From: DATAXP01 sp036272935
GTDB taxonomy: Bacteria; Planctomycetota; Planctomycetia; Pirellulales; PNKZ01
Reading direction: 5' to 3'
Length of the DNA stretch: 55,892 bases
NCBI GenBank assembly: GCA_036272935.1
Contig: DATAXP010000027.1
Coordinates: 1-55,892 of the forward strand
The notes under the pieces are model-generated. The model was given only the letters and a program-made list of their open reading frames with translations, did not search any database and was not told where the DNA came from. Below are positions 7,713 through 16,757 of this stretch, piece after piece. Within the stretch, counting starts at the first letter, position 1. Every line of letters starts with the position of its first letter. The translations under genes and the position numbers were made by a program.

Positions 7713-8183
7713 CGCTTTGATCTGCGCGAGCAGATCAACCATCTCCAGCGCTGCCTCTGCGCACTCGCTTCCCTTGTTGCCGACATTGCCGCCGGCACGG
7801 GCCAGCGCCTGCTCGAGACTGTTGCAGGTCAGCACGCCAAAGAGCACCGGCACTCCGGTCCGTGAACCAATCGCGGCCAGCTCGTTGCTCACCGCGGTGT
7901 TGATATGCTGGTCGTGCGTCGTTTCGCCGCGGATCACCGCACCCAGGCAAATGACGGTCGCGTGTCCGCCGCTCTCGGCCAGATGCGCCGCGATGGCCGG
8001 AATCTCGAACGCGCCAGGGACCCAAGCCACGTCGATCGCCGCCTCGGCCACGCCGTGCTGCTTGAGCGTCGCCAGCGCGCCGTCGAGCAAGCGCGACGTG
8101 ATCGACTCGTTGTAGCGCGAAACGACGATCGCGATGCGACCCTTCGGCGCGACGACGCGGCCTTGAAACACGTTGGATGCCAT
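7698..8183 (-). CDS. ribH: 6,7-dimethyl-8-ribityllumazine synthase
   Basis: Penultimate enzyme of riboflavin synthesis, condensing the pyrimidine intermediate with 3,4-dihydroxy-2-butanone 4-phosphate in an icosahedral or pentameric assembly. Family motifs are present: RYNESIT near residue 23, VPGAFEIP near 55, GAVIRGETTHDQHI near 81-94 with the catalytic His, and PVLFGVLTCN. At 161 residues the length is normal. The final residues (AGRVQ) are encoded by a short dispersed repeat overlapping the gene end. It is followed by nusB and ftsY on the same strand, and rho lies 36 bases upstream. Confidence 0.95.
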   Translation of the reverse strand: MASNVFQGRVVAPKGRIAIVVSRYNESITSRLLDGALATLKQHGVAEAAIDVAWVPGAFEIPAIAAHLAESGGHATVICLGAVIRGETTHDQHINTAVSNELAAIGSRTGVPVLFGVLTCNSLEQALARAGGNVGNKGSECAEAALEMVDLLAQIKAGRVQ

Positions 8184-8219
8184 GCCCGAATCCTGAATCC
8201 CGATTCCCGCCCCCCAGCC

Positions 8220-9731
8220 CTAGCTCTTCATGCTCATCAGGAACTCAGCATTGCTCTTCGTCTTGCCCATTCGCGTGGTGAGCAGTTCCATCGCTTCGGT
8301 CGGGTTCATGTCGTTGAGCACTCGCCGCAAGATGCAAATGCGGCGATGCTCTTCGGCATCCAGCAGCATTTCCTCGCGCCGGGTGCCGCTACGGTTGATG
8401 TCGATGGCCGGCCAAATGCGTTTGTCGACCAGCTTGCGGTCGAGCACGATCTCGAGGTTGCCGGTCCCCTTGAACTCCTCGAAAATCACCTCGTCCATCT
8501 TGCTGCCCGTGTCGATCAGCGCGGTGGCGAGGATCGTCAACGAGCCCCCCTCTTCGACCTTACGCGCGGCGCCGAAGAACCGCTTCGGGCGTTGCAGCGC
8601 GTTGGCGTCGACGCCGCCGGAGAGAATCTTCCCCGAGTGCGGAACCTCGGCATTCCACGCCCGGGCCAGGCGCGTGATCGAATCCAGAAAAATCACCACG
8701 TCGTGACCGTACTCGACCATCCGCTTGGCTTTTTCGATCACCATCTCCGCGACCTGGATGTGCCGGGCCGAGGCTTCGTCGAACGTCGAGCTGATCACCT
8801 CGCAGCTCGGCCCCTTCACCTGCCGCTCCATGTCGGTCACTTCTTCGGGGCGCTCGTCGATCAGCAGCATGATCACATACACCTCGGGATGGTTCTTCAA
8901 CACCGCCTTGGCCATCTTTTGCAGCAGGATGGTCTTGCCGGCCCGCGGCGGGCTGACGATCAGGCCACGTTGGCCGAAGCCGATCGGCACGATCAGGTCG
9001 ACCACGCGCATGTTGATCTCGTCGGCCGTCGTTTCCAGCACCACGCGATTGTCGGGGTGCAGCGGCGTGAGGTCGTCGAAGAACACCTTCTGCGTGAGCA
9101 GGTTCGGGTCCTGGTAGTTGATCGCTTCGACGCGCAGCAGCGCGAAGTAGCGTTCGTTCTCCTTCGGCGGACGAATCTGCCCCGAGACGGTCGCCCCGGT
9201 GCGCAGGCCAAAGCGGCGAATCTGGCTCGGCGACACGTAAATGTCGTCGGGGCACGACAGGTAGTGGTAGTCGGGGCTGCGCAGGAAGCCGAAGCCGTCG
9301 GGCAGCACTTCGAGCGTCCCTTCGCCGAACATCAGTCCGTTGAGCTTCACGCGCTCCTTGAGAATCTTGAAGATCAGGTCCTGCTTCTTGATCCCCGTGT
9401 AGTCGGTCAGGTTCGCGGTGCGGGCCTGCTCGATGAGCTGCGGCATCGTCATGCGTTGCAACTCGGCAATGTGGATGTCGGCCTGCTTGGCCTGATCGAA
9501 ACGGTCGCGGAACTCGCTGCTGCGCAGGTCGGTCTGATCACGCTCCGCCTCCTCGGCCAGTTCTTCGGCCAACGAGATCGGTTCGGCGTCGAGATCGTCG
9601 TTCAGTTCGTTGCCGTTTTCCCGGTCGCGCGGTTCTGCCTGGGCGCGCGGATACAGGTTCTCGCGATCGTCGTACGTTTTCGACGCAGAACGCTTCGGCG
9701 GCTGCGACGAGGTGCTGCGGGTTTCCGACAT
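8220..9731 (-). CDS. rho: Transcription termination factor Rho
   Basis: Hexameric RNA helicase that ends transcription at Rho-dependent sites. The protein has 503 residues against about 419 in E. coli; the excess is a charged, disordered N-terminal extension (about 1-85) rich in Glu, Asp and Arg. The Rho N-terminal domain (MTMPQLIEQARTANL) begins near residue 95. The RNA-binding domain carries GFGFL at 146-150, and the Walker A motif PPRAGKT lies at 261-267. Walker B (VIMLLIDERPEEV) and the Q/R-loop region (FLDSITRLARAWN) follow. N-terminal insertions of this type are known in Rho from several phyla. Its start is followed by a 300-base region upstream of coaE. Confidence 0.96.
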   Translation of the reverse strand: MSETRSTSSQPPKRSASKTYDDRENLYPRAQAEPRDRENGNELNDDLDAEPISLAEELAEEAERDQTDLRSSEFRDRFDQAKQADIHIAELQRMTMPQLIEQARTANLTDYTGIKKQDLIFKILKERVKLNGLMFGEGTLEVLPDGFGFLRSPDYHYLSCPDDIYVSPSQIRRFGLRTGATVSGQIRPPKENERYFALLRVEAINYQDPNLLTQKVFFDDLTPLHPDNRVVLETTADEINMRVVDLIVPIGFGQRGLIVSPPRAGKTILLQKMAKAVLKNHPEVYVIMLLIDERPEEVTDMERQVKGPSCEVISSTFDEASARHIQVAEMVIEKAKRMVEYGHDVVIFLDSITRLARAWNAEVPHSGKILSGGVDANALQRPKRFFGAARKVEEGGSLTILATALIDTGSKMDEVIFEEFKGTGNLEIVLDRKLVDKRIWPAIDINRSGTRREEMLLDAEEHRRICILRRVLNDMNPTEAMELLTTRMGKTKSNAEFLMSMKS

Positions 9732-10032
9732 ACGAGCGTCTCCGAGACGTGAATCAAGGTGCGAGGCGCAGAAGGCCTCGGCAGGCGAGCTTGCAAGGAA
9801 TCAAGATCGAACGCGACGAGCGGGAAATCGACAGGAAAGGGACCCGGTAGACCGCCGCTCCCTCGCGGTCCGCGGGTTCTACGAACAGGTTGAATTCGAC
9901 GAAGTCATTCGAGGGGGGTAGACCTGAACGGCCGCCGGCTCCGACCGGAGCATCGCGGCGTCATCGGTCCGATACAGCCTTGTATTGTACGTATTCCTGA
10001 TCCGCATTGCACGCAATTGATCGGAATTGCAA
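9732..10032. other. Intergenic region between coaE and rho
   Basis: Nothing gene-like was seen in these 301 bases. The region must carry the rho promoter and leader (minus strand) and the 3' end of coaE. An AT-richer patch lies around 9970-10030. No terminator hairpin with a T-run was found. Confidence 0.4.
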
Positions 10033-10632
10033 TCATTCCAGCAGAGATTTCCACAGGACCACGACCTGGGCACGAGTGTGTTCTGGCGACCCGGAATTGT
10101 CGATAACCCCGTCGGCACGACGACGTTTCTCCTCCAGCGGCTCCTGGGCCGCTTCGCGCCGCCGCACCTCGGCCTCGTTCCAACCGCGCGTAGCGGCCCG
10201 GGCGACGCGCACCTCCCAAGGCGCATCGATGAAAATGATCTGGTCGCACAACACATTCCACCCGGCCCGCAGCAGCAGCGGCGCGTCGAGCACCACTGCG
10301 CGTATGTGCTGCGCCGCGAACTGCCCGGCCTGCTGGCGCAAGCACGTGGCGATGCCCGGATGCGTTAGCTGCTCCAGGTACGTCAGCTCGCGGCGAGCTT
10401 CTGCGCCCGGCGCAAACACGATCTTCGCCAGGGCAGCGCGGTCGACATGACCATCGGCGCCAAAGATGCCGTCCCCCCAGCGCGCTCGCGCCGCCTGCTC
10501 GACTTCCGGCATGCGCAGCACTTCGTGCCCCGCGCGATCGGCATCGAGCAACCCGGCACCTAGCTCGGCAAACTGCCGCGCCACGAGGCTCTTGCCGCAC
10601 GCCACGCCGCCGAGAATGCCGAGAATGAGCAT
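10033..10632 (-). CDS. coaE: Dephospho-CoA kinase
   Basis: Catalyses the last step of coenzyme A synthesis, ATP-dependent phosphorylation of the ribose 3'-OH of dephospho-CoA. The P-loop GGVACGKS is at residues 8-15, followed by the family motif LLDADRAGHEV with the catalytic Asp, the LTHPGI motif in the middle and VLDAPLLLRAGW. The C-terminal IDNSGSPEHTRAQV matches the usual end. At 199 residues the length is normal. It is divergent from the Tat-exported sugar isomerase-like gene with about 125 bases between. Confidence 0.95.
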   Translation of the reverse strand: MLILGILGGVACGKSLVARQFAELGAGLLDADRAGHEVLRMPEVEQAARARWGDGIFGADGHVDRAALAKIVFAPGAEARRELTYLEQLTHPGIATCLRQQAGQFAAQHIRAVVLDAPLLLRAGWNVLCDQIIFIDAPWEVRVARAATRGWNEAEVRRREAAQEPLEEKRRRADGVIDNSGSPEHTRAQVVVLWKSLLE

Positions 10633-10757
10633 TTGATGAAGCGTACGGACCGTTTCGTCCCGCCCTACACAACCTGAAGCATTCGTAACTGCAATAATCG
10701 ATTATACAAAAACGTCGAAAGTACTTCGTGGCGAAAGGCAATTGGGGAGGATCAAAA

Positions 10758-11897
10758 ATGGCCGATGCGTCGATGATCGCCAGTCGCCGGAGTTTCCTCA
10801 CAAAGGTCGCCTGCTTGTCCGCCTCGGCAGCAGGTGGCGCGTGGTTGCCGGCGGGCGCAGTGCAAGCCGCGCTACACCGAGCCGAGCGCTCGGGCAACCC
10901 ACGGATCAAAATCTCGATGAACGCCTATTCGTTCAGCAAGCTGCTGAACGACAGTGCCAAAGGGCGCGAATCCGAGATGAGCTTGATGAAGCTCATCGAT
11001 TTCTGTGCCCGGTACGATTTCGATGGACTCGATGCCACCGGTTACTTCTTCCCCGGCTATCCCGCCGTGCCTGATGACAAGTACGTCAACGCTTTCAAGC
11101 GGCGGGCGTTCGACTCTGGCGTCGACATCAGCGGCACCGGCGTGCGCAACAGTCAGACGACGGCCGATCGAGCGGTGCGTGCGGCCAGCGTCGAACACAT
11201 CAAGCAATGGGTCGAAGTCGCGGCACGCCTGGGTGCGCCCGTCGTGCGCGTGTTTGCCGACACCCAGATGAAATCCCGGACGTGGCAGACCGTGGCTCCT
11301 GGTTCTTCACGGGACGAGGTTGAGCGGTGGATGGCCGACGATTTCCGAGCCTGCGCGGAACACGGCGAAAAGTTCGGCGTGATCATCGGCGTGCAGAACC
11401 ATGGCGATTTTCTGAAGACCAGCGCCGAGCATTTGAGCCTGATTAACCGGATCGATTCGCCATGGTGCGGGCCGATCGTCGACACTGGTTATTACAAGAC
11501 CGACGATCCGTACCAGGACATCGCCGCCGTGGCACCGTATGCCGTGAACTGGCAGGTCAAGGAGAGCCCGATTGGCGCCGGCAGCGACGTGCGGACCGAC
11601 CTGGTGAAGCTGCTGACGATCGTCCGGCAGTCGGGCTACCGCGGATACCTGCCGATCGAAACGCTCTCGGCCTCGGGGCAGACGTACGACCCGTTCGTCG
11701 CGGTGCCACGGTTCTTGGCCGACCTGCGGCAGGCTGTCGAGGCAACGGCAGCGGTCACGCCGCTGGCCGAAAACGCTCTGCTGCCGACAGAGCAACCAGC
11801 GCGATCTGCGCAGGGCGCGCCGACGGACCAGCAGTCGACGAAACCCGCGCGCAAACCGCCGAACAAGAACAAACGCAACGTCACCGCAACACGATGA
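10758..11897 (+). CDS. Tat-exported sugar phosphate isomerase/epimerase-like TIM-barrel protein
   Basis: A 379-residue protein with a twin-arginine signal (SRRSFLTKVACL, Arg10-Arg11, then an alanine-rich stretch), so it is predicted to fold in the cytosol and be exported. The mature part looks like the xylose-isomerase-type TIM barrel family (AP endonuclease 2 fold): MNAYSFSKLL near the start, FDGLDATGYFFPGYP, GVQNHGDF, and VDTGYYKTDDPYQD with likely metal-binding His, Asp and Glu residues. The C-terminus is a disordered Lys/Pro tail. ATG 10758 was chosen because GGGGAGG lies 7 bases upstream. Substrate unknown. Confidence 0.85.
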   Translation: MADASMIASRRSFLTKVACLSASAAGGAWLPAGAVQAALHRAERSGNPRIKISMNAYSFSKLLNDSAKGRESEMSLMKLIDFCARYDFDGLDATGYFFPGYPAVPDDKYVNAFKRRAFDSGVDISGTGVRNSQTTADRAVRAASVEHIKQWVEVAARLGAPVVRVFADTQMKSRTWQTVAPGSSRDEVERWMADDFRACAEHGEKFGVIIGVQNHGDFLKTSAEHLSLINRIDSPWCGPIVDTGYYKTDDPYQDIAAVAPYAVNWQVKESPIGAGSDVRTDLVKLLTIVRQSGYRGYLPIETLSASGQTYDPFVAVPRFLADLRQAVEATAAVTPLAENALLPTEQPARSAQGAPTDQQSTKPARKPPNKNKRNVTATR

Positions 11898-11907
11898 GTG
11901 TCTTTAG

Positions 11908-11925
11908 CCCCGGCGAGTCGCCGGG
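11908..11925. repeat. Short palindrome between convergent genes
   Basis: CCCGGCGA (11909-11916) and TCGCCGGG (11918-11925) form an 8-bp perfect palindrome around one base, in the 40-base gap between the sugar isomerase-like gene and polA. It could act as a weak bidirectional terminator, but there is no T-run. Confidence 0.5.
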
Positions 11926-11937
11926 CGTCAATAAGGG

Positions 11938-14751
11938 TCACACTTCCGCCCAGTTGCGGCCCGTTTTCACGTCGACTTTCAACGGCACACCGAGCGTCAT
12001 TACACCCGACATCTCCGCCGCGACCAGCGCTGCCAGCGCATCGGCCTCGTCCGGCGGAACCTCGAAGATCAGTTCATCGTGGATTTGCAGCAGCAGCCGG
12101 GCGCGGAGCTGTTCGCGCCGCAGACGGGCATGGACGGCGATCATCGCCTGCTTGATCAGGTCGGCCGCGGAGCCTTGGATCACCGTGTTGATCGCGGTAC
12201 GTTCCGAGAGGTTCCTCTGTCGCGGCGCGCCGGGACGGATGCCGCGGATCGCCCGGCGCCGGCCGAGGATGGTGGTCACGTAGCCACGCTGCCGCGCGTC
12301 CTCGAGTAGGCCCGTGAAGAACTCGCCCACTCCTGGATAGCGCGTGAAGTAGGCATCGATGAACTCGGCGGCCCGCGTCTGTTCGATCTCCAGTGCCCGG
12401 GCCAGTCCGAAGGCGCTTTGGCCATAGATGATGCCGAAGTTCACCGCCTTGGCCGCTCGGCGCATCTCGCGGGTCACCGCGTCTAGCGCGACGTTGTACA
12501 CCTGGCTGGCCACCAGCGTGTGGATGTCCTCATCGCGTGCAAAGGCCTCGCTCAAGACTGCATCGTGCGAGAAGTGGGCGAGCACGCGCAGCTCGATTTG
12601 CGAGTAGTCGGCGGCGAGCAGCAGCCAATCTTTTTCACCCGGCAAGAACGCTGAGCGGATTTCGCGACCTGTGTCGGTACGAATCGGAATGTTCTGCAAG
12701 TTGGGATCGCTCGAACTCAGCCGACCGGTGGCGGCGACAGCCTGGTGGAACGAAGCGTGGACGCGCCGGGTACGTGGGTTCACCATCGTCGGCAGCGCGT
12801 CGAGATACGTCCCCTTGAGCTTGGCGAATTGCCGGTACTCGATGATCTTCGCCGGCAGCGGATGTTGCCGGGCTAGCTCTTCGAGCACATCGACGTCGGT
12901 GCTGGGGCCGGTCTTCGTTTTCGACAACACCGGCAGCTTCTGCTCCACAAATAGAATCTGTTGAAGCTGCTTTGGCGAGGCGATGTTGAACTCGCGTCCC
13001 GCGAGGGTGTAAATCTCTTGTTCCAGACCGGTGATCCGGCCGCCGTAATCGCTGCTCAACGCCGCCAGGCGCTCGACGTCGATCTGGATGCCGTTGTACT
13101 CGAGCTCCACCAGCACGTCGACCAGCGGCATCTCGAGCCTCTCGAACAGCTCGGTCAGTCCCGCCTCTTCCAACTTCGCCGCGAGCATCGGCCACAGCCG
13201 CAGCGCCACGTCGGCATCCTCGCCGGCGTATTGCGTGACGCGCTCGATCGGCGCCTCGTCGATGCACTTCTGATTCTTGCCGGTGCCGATCAGCTCGCTG
13301 ATCTTGATGTTCGTGTGGTTCAGGTACCGGGCAGCCAGCTCGTCGAGATTGTGATTCCGTTCGCCGGCGTCCAGCAGGTAGCTGGCGACCATCGTGTCGA
13401 ACTGCACGCCGCGCATCGTCACTCCCGCGGCGCGCAGCACCAGCACGTCGTACTTCAGGTTTTGCCCGATCTTGCCGATGTGCTCGTCTTCCAGCACCGG
13501 GCGCAATGCTGCGAGCGTCGATGCGGCGTCGAGCTTCGCTTCGCTCGCAGGGCCGCGCACCGGAAGGTAATAGGCCTCACCAGCCTTCCAGGCGAACGAG
13601 TAGCCGACGATCTCAGCTTGCGTGGGGTTGATGCTGGTCGTTTCGGTGTCGAACGAAAAGTGCGGCTGCCGACGCAGGTCGTCGAGGAACGCGGCGAACT
13701 TCTCGGGCGTGTCGACGGTGCGGTAGTCGGCAATCCACTCCGCGGGAGCATGGCCGACGTCGAGTGAGCGAATCTGGTCGGTCATGCGGTGGAAGCCGAA
13801 CTCGGCGCACAACGCCAGCAGCTTTGGGACGTCGAACCCGCCGACGCGCCCAGCCTGCCAATCAATCGTGCCGGGAACGGCCGAGTCGAGCCGCACCAGC
13901 TCGCGGCTGAGAAACGCATTCTGCCGGCCATCGAGCAGGTATTGCCGCTTGGCGCCGGTGATCTCGTCGATGTGCTCGTAGATGCCTTCGAGCGTGCCGT
14001 ACTTTTCGAGCAGCTCGCGCGCGGTCTTGGGACCGATGCGTGCCACGCCGGGAATGTTGTCGACCGCGTCGCCCACCAGCGATTGAAAGTCGACCACCTG
14101 TTCGGGCGCGATTCCCCACTCTTGCTTCAAGGCGGCGGCATCGAACACGGCATCCTTGCGGACGTTGTAGACCGATACGTGCTCGGTGATCAGTTGCCGG
14201 CAATCTTTGTCGGCCGTCACCAGGAAGCAATCGCCGCCGAATTGCTCGGTCTCATGGGCCAAGGTCGCCAGCAGATCGTCGGCCTCGTATTCTTCGACGC
14301 CGAGCACCGGAATGCCCATCGCCGAGGCCACACGATGGATCGCCGGGAACTGAGGCGCCAGATCGTTGGGCATCTCACTGCGCGTGGCCTTGTACTGCTC
14401 GTAGCGGTTGTGCCGGAACGTCGGCCCGGCCATGTCGAAGGCACAGAACAGGTAATCGGGATTGCGGTGCTCGATCAGGTGCAGCAGGTCGCGGGTGAAG
14501 CCGAACACCGCGTTGACCGGTTCCCCCTTGGGGCCGGTCATCTCGGGAATGGCGTGGAACACTTGGAAGATCAACGAGTTGGCGTCGACCACGTAGACCG
14601 TTTTGCCGGTGAGGTCGGGAGGAGCCGTGGCCGGCGCTTGGCATCTCGCTTCCGCAACTGCCACAGATTCCGGCTCGACCGCGGCGGCGACTTCGTCGTC
14701 GGCCAAGTCGTCGATTCCCGGCAGGGTTGGTTGGCGGAGGGATTTAGCCAT
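11938..14751 (-). CDS. polA: DNA polymerase I
   Basis: Repair and Okazaki-fragment polymerase of 937 residues with all three activities apparently intact. The 5' nuclease domain spans about 51-330 (VYVVDANSLIFQVFHAI, then YEADDLLAT, IPGVARIGPKTA). The 3'-5' exonuclease domain follows, with the Exo I residues in FDTETTS, NLKYD and YAGEDADVAL. The polymerase domain has DYSQIELRVLAHFS, the O-helix RRAAKAVNFGIIYG with Phe at the sugar-discrimination position, and IHDELIFEVP. The first 50 residues form an acidic extension containing QPTLPGIDDL. ATG 14751 was chosen because the frame upstream (to 14850) shows no conserved sequence. Confidence 0.96.
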   Translation of the reverse strand: MAKSLRQPTLPGIDDLADDEVAAAVEPESVAVAEARCQAPATAPPDLTGKTVYVVDANSLIFQVFHAIPEMTGPKGEPVNAVFGFTRDLLHLIEHRNPDYLFCAFDMAGPTFRHNRYEQYKATRSEMPNDLAPQFPAIHRVASAMGIPVLGVEEYEADDLLATLAHETEQFGGDCFLVTADKDCRQLITEHVSVYNVRKDAVFDAAALKQEWGIAPEQVVDFQSLVGDAVDNIPGVARIGPKTARELLEKYGTLEGIYEHIDEITGAKRQYLLDGRQNAFLSRELVRLDSAVPGTIDWQAGRVGGFDVPKLLALCAEFGFHRMTDQIRSLDVGHAPAEWIADYRTVDTPEKFAAFLDDLRRQPHFSFDTETTSINPTQAEIVGYSFAWKAGEAYYLPVRGPASEAKLDAASTLAALRPVLEDEHIGKIGQNLKYDVLVLRAAGVTMRGVQFDTMVASYLLDAGERNHNLDELAARYLNHTNIKISELIGTGKNQKCIDEAPIERVTQYAGEDADVALRLWPMLAAKLEEAGLTELFERLEMPLVDVLVELEYNGIQIDVERLAALSSDYGGRITGLEQEIYTLAGREFNIASPKQLQQILFVEQKLPVLSKTKTGPSTDVDVLEELARQHPLPAKIIEYRQFAKLKGTYLDALPTMVNPRTRRVHASFHQAVAATGRLSSSDPNLQNIPIRTDTGREIRSAFLPGEKDWLLLAADYSQIELRVLAHFSHDAVLSEAFARDEDIHTLVASQVYNVALDAVTREMRRAAKAVNFGIIYGQSAFGLARALEIEQTRAAEFIDAYFTRYPGVGEFFTGLLEDARQRGYVTTILGRRRAIRGIRPGAPRQRNLSERTAINTVIQGSAADLIKQAMIAVHARLRREQLRARLLLQIHDELIFEVPPDEADALAALVAAEMSGVMTLGVPLKVDVKTGRNWAEV

Positions 14752-15004
14752 CGGAACGATTGATTGGGCACAGGGGGGAAGTGAATCGTAGCGCTCGTGT
14801 CGCGCAACTGTCAACTTGCCGCCAAAGCCAGATACGGCCGCAAGGCACAATTTCTTTGACCCGCGCTCTGGGGCTGGATAGACTCGATCTAAGACCGTTG
14901 GTCGTCAAAGTTTGACGCTGGAATGTTGACGCCGGGGGTCGCTTCTTCTCGATCGCCGATGTCGCCGGCGGTTTCGACGGCCACGAACAAGGACTCTCGA
15001 GCGT

Positions 15005-16417
15005 ATGGCTAGCAGCGAAAACCAAGGGTTGCAGATCACGGTCATTGTGCTGCTGATCACGGTGCTGCCGTTGGCGGTTGTCGCGTGGGTGTTCTTCGGT
15101 CAGTCGAACTCGTACTACTCGCAGCTCACCGCCGACAAGGTGAAGCTGCAAGAGGCCGATGCGAATCTGCGCAAGGCGATCGAGGACGTGAACAAATACA
15201 AGCAGATGATCGGTCTGCCCGACGAGGCCGACTCGGCGAAGGCGTCGACCACGTTCAACGACGACATGGCCGGCTACGGCGCAACGCTGCCGGCCGAAAA
15301 GAAGTTCTACCGGCAAGCGCTCGAGGAGCTATCGACGACGCTCGCCAAGACGATGGAAGAAAAGGCCGCCACGCAAGCCAAGATCAACGAAATCGAGCTC
15401 GAAAACACCAAGGCCCGCAACGAGGCCAACGTGCAGGTCGAGGCGGCGAACAAGTCCAAGGACGACGCGGTCAAGGAGCTGGAAACGCAGAAGGCGGCGT
15501 TCATGGAGGGGCAAAAGAAAGCTGACGCCGAAAAGAAAGACATCCTCGATCAGTTGGCCAAGGCCCAAAGCGACGCGGCCGCCGAAACCGACAAGCAGAA
15601 CAAGACGATCGAGCAGTTAGCCAAGGAAGTGAAGACGGCCGGCGGCACGATCTCGACCTTCCAAACCGAGCTGGCCAAGCTGCGTGGCGGCACGTTCGAC
15701 GTCGACGACGGCGAGCTTCGATCGGTGCAGCCGCGCAACGAAACCGTATTGGTCAACCTCGGCGAGGCTGACGGGCTGCGCCCGCAAACAACGTTTTTCG
15801 TTCACAGCCCCAATGTCTCGCCCAGCGACATGCTGGCCCGCAAGGGGAAGATCGAAGTGACGCAGATCATGGGCGAGCACCTGGCCGAGGCGCGCATCGT
15901 CGACAGCAAAAAGACCGATCCGATGTTGCCGGGCGACAAGATCTACACCTCACTGTGGGACCCGGGGCGCCGCGAGCACTTCGCCATTGCCGGTCGCATC
16001 GACTTCAACGGCGACGGCGTCGACGATCGCGAGCAACTGCGGAACATCATTCGCCTGTCGGGCGGCGTGATCGACGCCGAGATCGACACCGATGGGAAGC
16101 AAGCTGGCGGCATCACGATCGACACGCGTTACCTGATCGAAGGTCCGATGCCCGAGAAGGCCCGCGCCGCCACCAACAAGCTCGAAGCCGAAGCAGCCTT
16201 GCTGGGCGTCGAGCGGATCGGCGTCGACAAGTTTCTCGACCACATCGGCTACAAGGGATCGCAGCAGGTGATCCGCTACGGGATCACGGGGAACGTCGAC
16301 ACGGTGACCCGCCCGCTGCCCGACGGTGGCTTGCCGAAGGACCGCTTCAACTTCACCGACAGCTTCCGCAAGCGTCAGCCGCAACAGCAGCCCGTCGCTC
16401 CGCCCACCTTCCAATGA
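15005..16417 (+). CDS. Membrane-anchored coiled-coil protein of unknown function
   Basis: A 470-residue protein with one N-terminal TM helix (about residues 10-32, ITVIVLLITVLPLAVVAWVF) and a short cytosolic start. It is followed by a long charged helical region rich in Ala, Lys, Glu and Gln (about 40-225) that should form a coiled coil. The C-terminal half (about 230-420) contains a beta-rich segment with GEADGLRPQTTFFVHSP and MLPGDKIYTSLWDPGRR. The tail is Gln/Pro-rich. No known family was recognised. The next gene starts 8 bases after its stop, suggesting joint transcription. A role in envelope organisation is only a guess. Confidence 0.75.
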   Translation: MASSENQGLQITVIVLLITVLPLAVVAWVFFGQSNSYYSQLTADKVKLQEADANLRKAIEDVNKYKQMIGLPDEADSAKASTTFNDDMAGYGATLPAEKKFYRQALEELSTTLAKTMEEKAATQAKINEIELENTKARNEANVQVEAANKSKDDAVKELETQKAAFMEGQKKADAEKKDILDQLAKAQSDAAAETDKQNKTIEQLAKEVKTAGGTISTFQTELAKLRGGTFDVDDGELRSVQPRNETVLVNLGEADGLRPQTTFFVHSPNVSPSDMLARKGKIEVTQIMGEHLAEARIVDSKKTDPMLPGDKIYTSLWDPGRREHFAIAGRIDFNGDGVDDREQLRNIIRLSGGVIDAEIDTDGKQAGGITIDTRYLIEGPMPEKARAATNKLEAEAALLGVERIGVDKFLDHIGYKGSQQVIRYGITGNVDTVTRPLPDGGLPKDRFNFTDSFRKRQPQQQPVAPPTFQ

Positions 16418-16424
16418 CCGTGTG

Positions 16425-16718
16425 ATGGCCGACCGGCACGACCGGTTGATGCCTGCCAGTGCTATGTCGCAAGCGCGCACCAAGGCCGACGTGCTCGATC
16501 GCGAATTCCTCGAGATGCGCGCGAAGATTCTCGAACTGGCCGCGTCACTCGATCGCCTCGACCGGGCCTCAGGGGCGCTGCCCGACGATCCACGCGCGGC
16601 GCGTCTCGTCCGCGGTCTGACGGCGTTGCAGGACAAGTCGTCGGCGCGCGCCGAGGAGGTTCAGATGATCTTCTCCCAGGCGTACGACGATGCTTGGCGC
16701 AAGAAGTTTGGTGTTTGA
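16425..16718 (+). CDS. Small helical protein of unknown function
   Basis: A 97-residue, charged, mostly helical protein (for example REFLEMRAKILELAASLDRL) with no signal peptide or recognised domain. It starts 8 bases after the coiled-coil membrane protein gene and is followed 39 bases later by a TatD-type hydrolase, so it probably belongs to a three-gene unit. The ATG at 16425 is immediately preceded by an in-frame GTG that is equally possible; Met9 or Met14 are later alternatives. It could be a partner of the upstream coiled-coil protein (inference from position only). Confidence 0.6.
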   Translation: MADRHDRLMPASAMSQARTKADVLDREFLEMRAKILELAASLDRLDRASGALPDDPRAARLVRGLTALQDKSSARAEEVQMIFSQAYDDAWRKKFGV

Positions 16719-16757
16719 ACTTGTGAACACCGAGGGCTAAACCGCAAGCGTTGCTCC

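Noticed and set aside
7905..9752. 615-codon open frame on the plus strand
   Set aside because: It is antisense to rho and ribH; its composition (His, Val, Gln and Arg rich) is typical of an antisense reading of real genes.
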